Shown in pieces: positions 57,958-64,000 of a stretch of DNA of 64,000 bases. The notes under the pieces are model-generated. The model was not told the origin of the DNA. It was given only the letters and a program-made list of their open reading frames with translations, and searched no databases. Each line of letters begins with the position of its first letter. The first letter of the stretch is position 1. A program made the translations under genes and the position numbers. The DNA comes from Sipunculus nudus (taxonomy: Eukaryota > Annelida > Sipuncula > Golfingiida > Sipunculidae), in contig CM049308.1 of assembly GCA_026874595.1 (NCBI GenBank), positions 25,012,367 to 25,076,366 on the forward strand, given 5' to 3'.

Positions 57958-60239
57958 GAACTCTACCAGAGACGCGCTTCACAGATCTCAATATAAAATT
58001 ATACCTGGATATATAAGTTATCAGATATGTTTTATCGATAAATTAGCTTTTCCATCTATTGTGAGCTAGAGGCTTTCATTCTGTAGACCATCTTTCTAAA
58101 GAACATGATGAATTAAAACTTTGCGAGCTTGCATAAATATTCCAGTCAGCTTGACACACTTAGATTTGGTACAACGCAGAGAATTACTATGCAGCCGGAT
58201 TGCTCGTACACTGCGTACTAGTACAATGCTTTGTATATAGTAATGTATGACGTTGGGTGATAATAAAGTAGATTCACCATATATACCAAATTCATATTAT
58301 AAAATTGTCGGATAGTTTTGATGAATTTATTTGCTTTGTCTTGTTTGTGATGGTGGTAATTATTTGATTATACAGGATAATTTGATTGGTCTGAGAAAAT
58401 ATTCCAATCATTTTGAAATCCTGTACTTGGTATAAGTCTAAGATTAAGTACCGATTGATCCACTTTCATATTCATTAAGCCCGCGGCTGTCCGTCACATG
58501 ATAATGGTACAGGCTTTACTGAAAAATCTTAGTGAAAATACAATCACTCATTCCACCGGAATGTTTTTATCACTTTCAAGTCCCTAGAAAGGCTCCTACG
58601 AATCTAAGGTTCATTTCAAATGAAAGTATATGCTGCACATTGGTATATGTTTGTCAAGTAAGGAACCTATAGGTTTATAAACCCATATCACACCGTAACA
58701 TTTAATAAAAGCTATAGAGCCGTTTGCCAATTTTGAACAAAAATGTATATTTAACATATTTGATAGAGTTTGGTGACCCATGTAAAGACAAAGCTCACGC
58801 TCTATGCGGCATGATTTTGTAGTATTTATAAATATCGTATTGTGCTGCACAAAGTATGTTTTCCAGTTGTTCATGCTTGGAGAATATATATAGTGAAAGC
58901 TCTTTTAGATGCATTTAAACCTACACGTCCGTGGCCAAGCAGAAAACATTAACCGGTAACCCTGTAGGCATCCAACGATGAGAAATAAATTTAAGTAAAT
59001 GACCTTTGTTTAACTTTAAATATGTTATTTGAAATATGCCTTCAGCATTTTCTTCAGTTTTGTCATCACTATTTATATAGACAGGAGAATTTGATTGCTA
59101 ATAAACCTTGCATGCACCTCTTACACATGTCTGTGTTTTTGCCTGCGGTTATGATCCTTTGTGTGTTTGAGTGAGTATAAAAGAAAACTTCTGCTATATT
59201 TTCACAATATTTCCTGTTTAAAATCCTAGGATTTAAAATTTATTTATAATTTAAATAAAAAAGTAAAGAGCTTTCCCCCACGAAATGGTGTCGAGGCTCT
59301 TGTTAAGTGAACCGTAGTGGGGTTAAGTGTTGCGTCTTCATGATTTAAATAAATATAACTTGCCACAGTACGGCATTGTATGTCTATAGCACTATGTACC
59401 ATACGTGGGCCTATAGCAATACTTCCCTCACAATACGGTTAACGATAAAATATGGTATTTTTAAGTTTAGATTCATAGTCACATTCCTTAGTTCGTCTTT
59501 GAAAGATAGCATCCCCTTTTACGAGAGTTATTTTCAAAATTCCAAAAGTTAAATTTATTTCCAAACAATTAGCCAGTCAGATGCCCCACATAAGTTCTGG
59601 GCTATGAATTTCAGCTTACACGTCTTGTATGGCGTTCATAAACATTTATATTAAATTTCTCGCGCCGTTTTCCATCAGGCGATCATATATATAGTCACGT
59701 ACCGATACAGAGGCAACTGACGATAGAGATACACTATTTGAATTTTTCATCTTGATGTATATCTGTGAACCGGGGTATCTTTACGGTCTTATCTAGCATA
59801 AATTATGAAAAATTTGTATTGACTGAATATATACAAAGGATCAGTTGTTACAGAGCTGGCTTGCTCGCCATAACCATTGGCTGTTGTCTGAAGGAAAAAA
59901 AAATATTTTTCTTGTATAGGCCTTTTAAATCTGCGCTGTCTTTGATGATCATGCTATGGCATACCGGGGCCAGTGCGTGTATGTGTGTGTGTGAGGGGGG
60001 GGGGATATGTAACCCCTTACAAACCTTGAAAATGTTCACTATGTTTCTACATAACTCCAAAATTAATTGAATATATTCTTTAAGCTATACTGGAAATATA
60101 AAAAAGTAGTTTAATTCATGGTCTAACTTGTAATTAAAGTTTTCTTTTTTAGTGTGTGTTGTGTCCGACTTTAGATCAATCCCCAGGACCGCCCCCCCCC
60201 CCCTCTCATACCTTTATAAAAAATCCTTAACCCGGCCCT
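57958..60239. other. Non-coding, 3' flank of the cGAS-like receptor
   Basis: The 3' UTR of the plus-strand gene should lie at the left. The first clear AATAAA is at 58262-58267. Beyond it I see only AT-rich DNA, a G run (59996-60004) and a C run (60188-60203), and no convincing exon on either strand. Confidence 0.45.
58262..58267 (+). terminator. Candidate poly(A) signal of the cGAS-like receptor gene
   Basis: AATAAA about 305 bp after the stop codon. Plausible distance, not proven. Confidence 0.35.
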
Positions 60240-60442
60240 GCACAGCTGTCCACGACAAACAGAAGGCCTTACGCCTTTCCGTAGTAGTGCTGCCAGAATA
60301 CGACGTTTTTCCTGACCTCCGATGTCCCACATAGTTTAGGTCACGCCGGGGCACGTTGTCACGGTCTCAACGTTAAACCCGATCGTTGGTCTGGTGGTCA
60401 CGTTCTCGTTCAGTTTGATTTTATACAATAATGTGGTCTTTC
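60240..60442 (-). pseudogene. ARF-family relic exon 2 (copy E) retaining GGQ
   Basis: An acceptor (ccacag|GA) leads into [17 protein letters not shown], then [11 protein letters not shown] stop codon follows CPGVT, and the frame resumes as MWDIGGQEK. One frame further on, FWQHYYGKA, a second stop and GLLFVVDS can be read. Sequence identity ends near 60240. No exon 1 or exon 3 was found nearby. It is clearly non-functional. Unlike copies A-D, it keeps the catalytic glutamine motif GGQ, so it comes from a more typical ARF and is either an older or a separate lineage. Confidence 0.85.
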
Positions 60443-63072
60443 CTGTGGTGAAGCATACATACTATTAAGTGTACATATTTTTTTTTCATTTAATATCTAC
60501 ATCAAATTTACTGTAAGATTTTACCCCGACTAAATCCTGACTAAATCCTGAAGTCCACCAAAATGGTGGTCTGTCCGAATTTGAATGGTTGTTTTAGTAT
60601 GCCAAATGTTAGTATACTGCCAGTTTCGGGGAAGCGTCTTTGGAGAGAGACGGAGGGTTGCTGGCTACTGGTTTCGCCGTTGCTTAACGTCCTCCGTCAA
60701 CTTCAGACGCCAGGGGCCCAAGTGCCTCCCCCTCGGTTCTCTGCATTGCTTATCGGAACCCCCAGTGAAAGATCACAATGTGTATATAGCGGTGCATGCC
60801 TATGGGCAGATTGGATAGCTTACAATAAGATTAAGTATTTCAAAGTTTGTAACTGACAATTCTTTCTTAGAATAACTAAACTCCCTCTAATCAATTTTTT
60901 TCCAGAACAGAAAGGTGTAAACCTTTGTACACATCAATACGTTTTCCGTTTACGAAAATCAGACAACGATAATGCGGCGTTGGAAAAGAAAAAGATGACC
61001 GTATAAAAAATTCATTGGAGTGTATACAAGCGCACGCGACGGCAACAACAATGCAGCACGACTATCCGGATATTTTTCACATTATTCTGTCAGCGATTGG
61101 TTTTTTTTATCACCGGATATGACCGTGCGGCGGCATTTCCATTAAATGACGTCACTACAACCATACACTGGCACACTTTCAAAGCATTGTAGTTCAATAA
61201 GACCACAGGGATGCCCCGAAAATCCTAAAAATTACCTAAAAATGTTAGAAAAAAAGTAATCCAGAGAATTATTGTCAGAAAAAGTAATCTAATATAACCT
61301 AAACCAGTCTCAATTTTCATAAGGTGTGTAAAATATATTCAAATATGTTTCTCTCTGTCTTCCCTTTTTATTTATTAAATGGAACCGGTCTATTCCCTTT
61401 CTTCTTCATATAATTTAAGACAAAGACAATATTCAGAAGGATATTGTCGCCCTTAAAGCTTAGTGCCACTATCATTTCTGGAACTGATAATCAAAGAAAC
61501 TTTTATACTTTGTGCTTAAGGTTGATTCGTGATGTAAATCAAACTGATCAAGGGTGATCACCATGCATTTTGGTAAGATATGACCATTAAACAAGACGGT
61601 GGTCAATTGGCTTTTATGATGGACGGAAGAAAAATCAGTTAAAGAATATAATAAACTACAGAATTGCAATAAAGTGTAATTTGAAAACTTTTATAATAAA
61701 AAAAGCCAGCAATATCATTTTATTATATGAAATAAAGAAATTTTATTATGAAAAGAGAAAAATATATTGTCAAAATTCATATATAATAATAATGAATACC
61801 TGGCGAAAATGACCAGAATACATCACTCCTCTGCAGGTATAAAATAAAATTTAAAAAAAGCTAGAATTGATTTCTTATTTTAATCTGGCCTATGAATCAC
61901 TTATACTATATGATAAATAATCACCAAACAAATTTAGGGTCACCATAGATCTTAGCAGTCAAACATTAGTGTCTGTATAATAAGAATATAAAAAATGCAT
62001 ATAAATGATGCATATATATCTATAAAAGTAATTTCCCTTAACATGATAACATAGAATCTTGAGAAAAATGATAAAGCAAAAGCGGTATCGTGTACAGGGG
62101 TTTGTCGAGGGCAATTAATTAAGCATCAGTTTGCAATTAATTATCGATCTGCCACCTCTACCTATTTCCCAGTATTTTTCAAGTAAGTAAAGTAGCGATT
62201 CTATGATAGGTACTAATACCTAAAACATATAAATTAAATTCATTTGAAGATAATGGTTAACCAGTTCAAATAAAAATTAAACACTTTGAACAGTAACGGG
62301 AGTAAAAATTAGGGCTATTTAAATCGGAAAATGTTGACAATTGGACCTATGTACCCCGTATAATGCATGACAATTTAGGTCCGATCATGGTATACGGTAC
62401 GTTCATTAGCCTTATATGAGACCATCCCAAAAACCGTAAATAAACGCTGGAAATTTGGAATATTTTACGTTTTAAATCTTGTACACAGTTATATGATTGT
62501 CTCATCTAAAGTAACCAGTCATAAAATGAGAAATATAATAATAATGGAGTGTAAATGCATTTTGATTTGGGCTTGGGAGACCTATTGTGGGAAAAATTGA
62601 CCGTATGCGGACCATATATTTTAGTTGGAATTGGCTTGATTTTCCGAATTTTAAGTTACTTTTCTGGTGTCTATGGTAAGAGTTCTGTCCATTCTATTAT
62701 AATCAACTGGAGAAAGTGTAAAATACGCATAAAATAAGTATGATACGGACGTTTTCTGTGGGCCCGGGTTTTCTGACGGCCCAAAAAACAAGCATTTTAA
62801 CCCTTAGTAAGAGTGATAAATTACCCCTAAAAATAACGAATTATCAGCTAAATTTTTATTTCATAGGGAAGGGATAGACTCAATCTTCATGATTAACTCA
62901 ACTTTAAGATCGTTTCTATTACGTAAGGCTTTTTTTTTTTCATGTGTTTAATTGGGCCCGGGTATCTCATTCCACAACGCGCAGTAGCAATCGCGGCACT
63001 TAGCAAGGTCTATTGTGGTATACAAAACTACGGAAGCGTATTGCTGCCACCTAGTAAAAGAAAAATAAATTA
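60443..63072. other. Non-coding, nothing recognised
   Basis: Frames at 60563-60856 and 62555-62737 are short and lack motifs or splice context. The stretch 61650-62150 is very AT-rich. Confidence 0.45.
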
Positions 63073-63299
63073 TTAATCTCGTACGTACGACATAGTATCT
63101 CGTACGTACGACATAGTATCTCGTACGTACGACATACTATCTCGTACGTACGACATACTATCTCGTACGTACGACATATTATCTCGTACGTACGACATAC
63201 TATCTCTTACGTACGACATATTATCTGGTACGTACGACATATTATCTCGTACGTACGACATACTATCTCGTACGTATGACAAAATAAATCTTACGTATC
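63073..63299. repeat. Minisatellite of 21-bp palindromic units
   Basis: Ten units of the form tatctcgtacgtacgacatac, plus a degenerate eleventh. Most units contain the 10-bp palindrome CGTACGTACG, and they differ at one or two bases. Because 21 is a multiple of three, the minus strand reads as a repeated MSYVRD-type heptapeptide, but the frame has no upstream gene context. Confidence 0.92.
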
Positions 63300-64000
63300 T
63301 GTTTCACAGACTACAAAACAGACCAACTGATATATGTATAAGCAATATATATATATATATATATATATATGTTAAATAATGTATGTTCTCCACCTCCTTG
63401 CAAACAGTTTGAACACCGTTGAAACGAACGTATATATATTTCTTTATTTATTTATATATACTATATATTTAAATGCTATTCGATTATATCATTTTTCTGT
63501 GTCTGGGTTTCTGAAATATTTCAAGGAAGCGAAATATATCAAGTCGTTGTCTGCAGGTCATATACAGAACTTTAATTTTTAGATAGATGATTAAATTCTG
63601 TTGGCAGCGTATGATGTTAAATGATGAGCCTGTCATAGTATTAATAAAAAAAAATTTTGCCTTTGCCAAATTGAAAACAAGAGGACAGCTACCAAATAGC
63701 CTAAATTTTAGTGTTTGAGTATTGTGCAGTTTTCTAATATTCATAATTGATCTAAAAATTAGATTTATGATACAACGCACGGTGTAGTGGATCGTTAAAA
63801 ATATTTAATGTATATACAACCATTGATATAATATGTGGGTAGCGGAACAGTCTACAACCCATTTTATGCGGTACATATTATTTAATTTTTTATTTGAATT
63901 AAATAAAAAAAATATTAAAGACTATAACTCATGGAAATGCGATTAATCTGTGAAAGAAGAATACGAAATTATAATACAAGTCTTTTGTTCATATGTCAGG
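63300..64000. other. Non-coding to the window edge
   Basis: A TA tract (63346-63370) and AT-rich sequence. No gene supported. Confidence 0.45.

Noticed and set aside
63073-63299. CRISPR-like array
   Set aside because: Repeats are contiguous with no unique spacers, and the genome is eukaryotic. It is a minisatellite.

Overview
The window is a piece of a nuclear animal genome. The genes are split by GT-AG introns, the sequence is AT-rich and full of (TA)n, (ATT)n and (AATG)n microsatellites, and most of it is non-coding or transposon-derived. A 719-residue Mab-21/cGAS-like receptor in one coding exon, a family of ARF-type GTPase genes and a tRNA-derived SINE point to a lophotrochozoan, most likely a bivalve mollusc. 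That assignment is an inference from gene content.

Layout: (1) 2.5-3.6 kb, minus strand: an unrecognised 345-residue low-complexity protein in one large exon. (2) 7.93-25.65 kb: a direct tandem duplication of an 8,860-bp unit whose copies look identical except for two TA microsatellites that differ by +4 and -4 bp. Each copy holds a possible minus-strand first exon with a TATA box and a foldback MITE, but no convincing coding gene. (3) 25.7-34.1 kb: transposon-derived and low-complexity DNA, including a Helitron-like element, a CACTA-like MITE, a GAGTCC-rich array and two dispersed families. (4) 34.5-50.4 kb: an ARF-family cluster. Two intact three-exon genes (B, 36.6-39.0 kb; D, 47.8-50.0 kb) and one broken gene between them (C, 41.2-44.3 kb) lie head to tail on the minus strand. 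An isolated decayed exon 2 (A, 34.6 kb) lies on the plus strand. (5) 50.4-55.7 kb: non-coding DNA with a complete 961-bp hAT-type element flanked by an 8-bp target duplication. (6) 55.8-58.0 kb, plus strand: the cGAS-like receptor. (7) 58-64 kb: mostly featureless, with a relic ARF exon (E, 60.2-60.4 kb) and a 21-bp minisatellite of palindromic units.

The most notable biological signal is the ARF cluster. All four copies A-D replace the switch II GGQ motif, which carries the catalytic glutamine, with GDR or GDK. The relic E still has GGQ. Exon 1 keeps the myristoylation glycine, and the P-loop, switch I, NKxD and SAT guanine-binding motifs survive in B and D. The family therefore looks like membrane-targeted GTP-binding proteins with a changed hydrolysis step. 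Copies B, C and D share a 5' module with a TGACTCA (AP-1-type) site about 95-99 bp upstream of a TATA-like box, which suggests common inducible control. A cGAS-like receptor nearby makes an immune or stress role worth testing, but nothing in the sequence proves a functional link.
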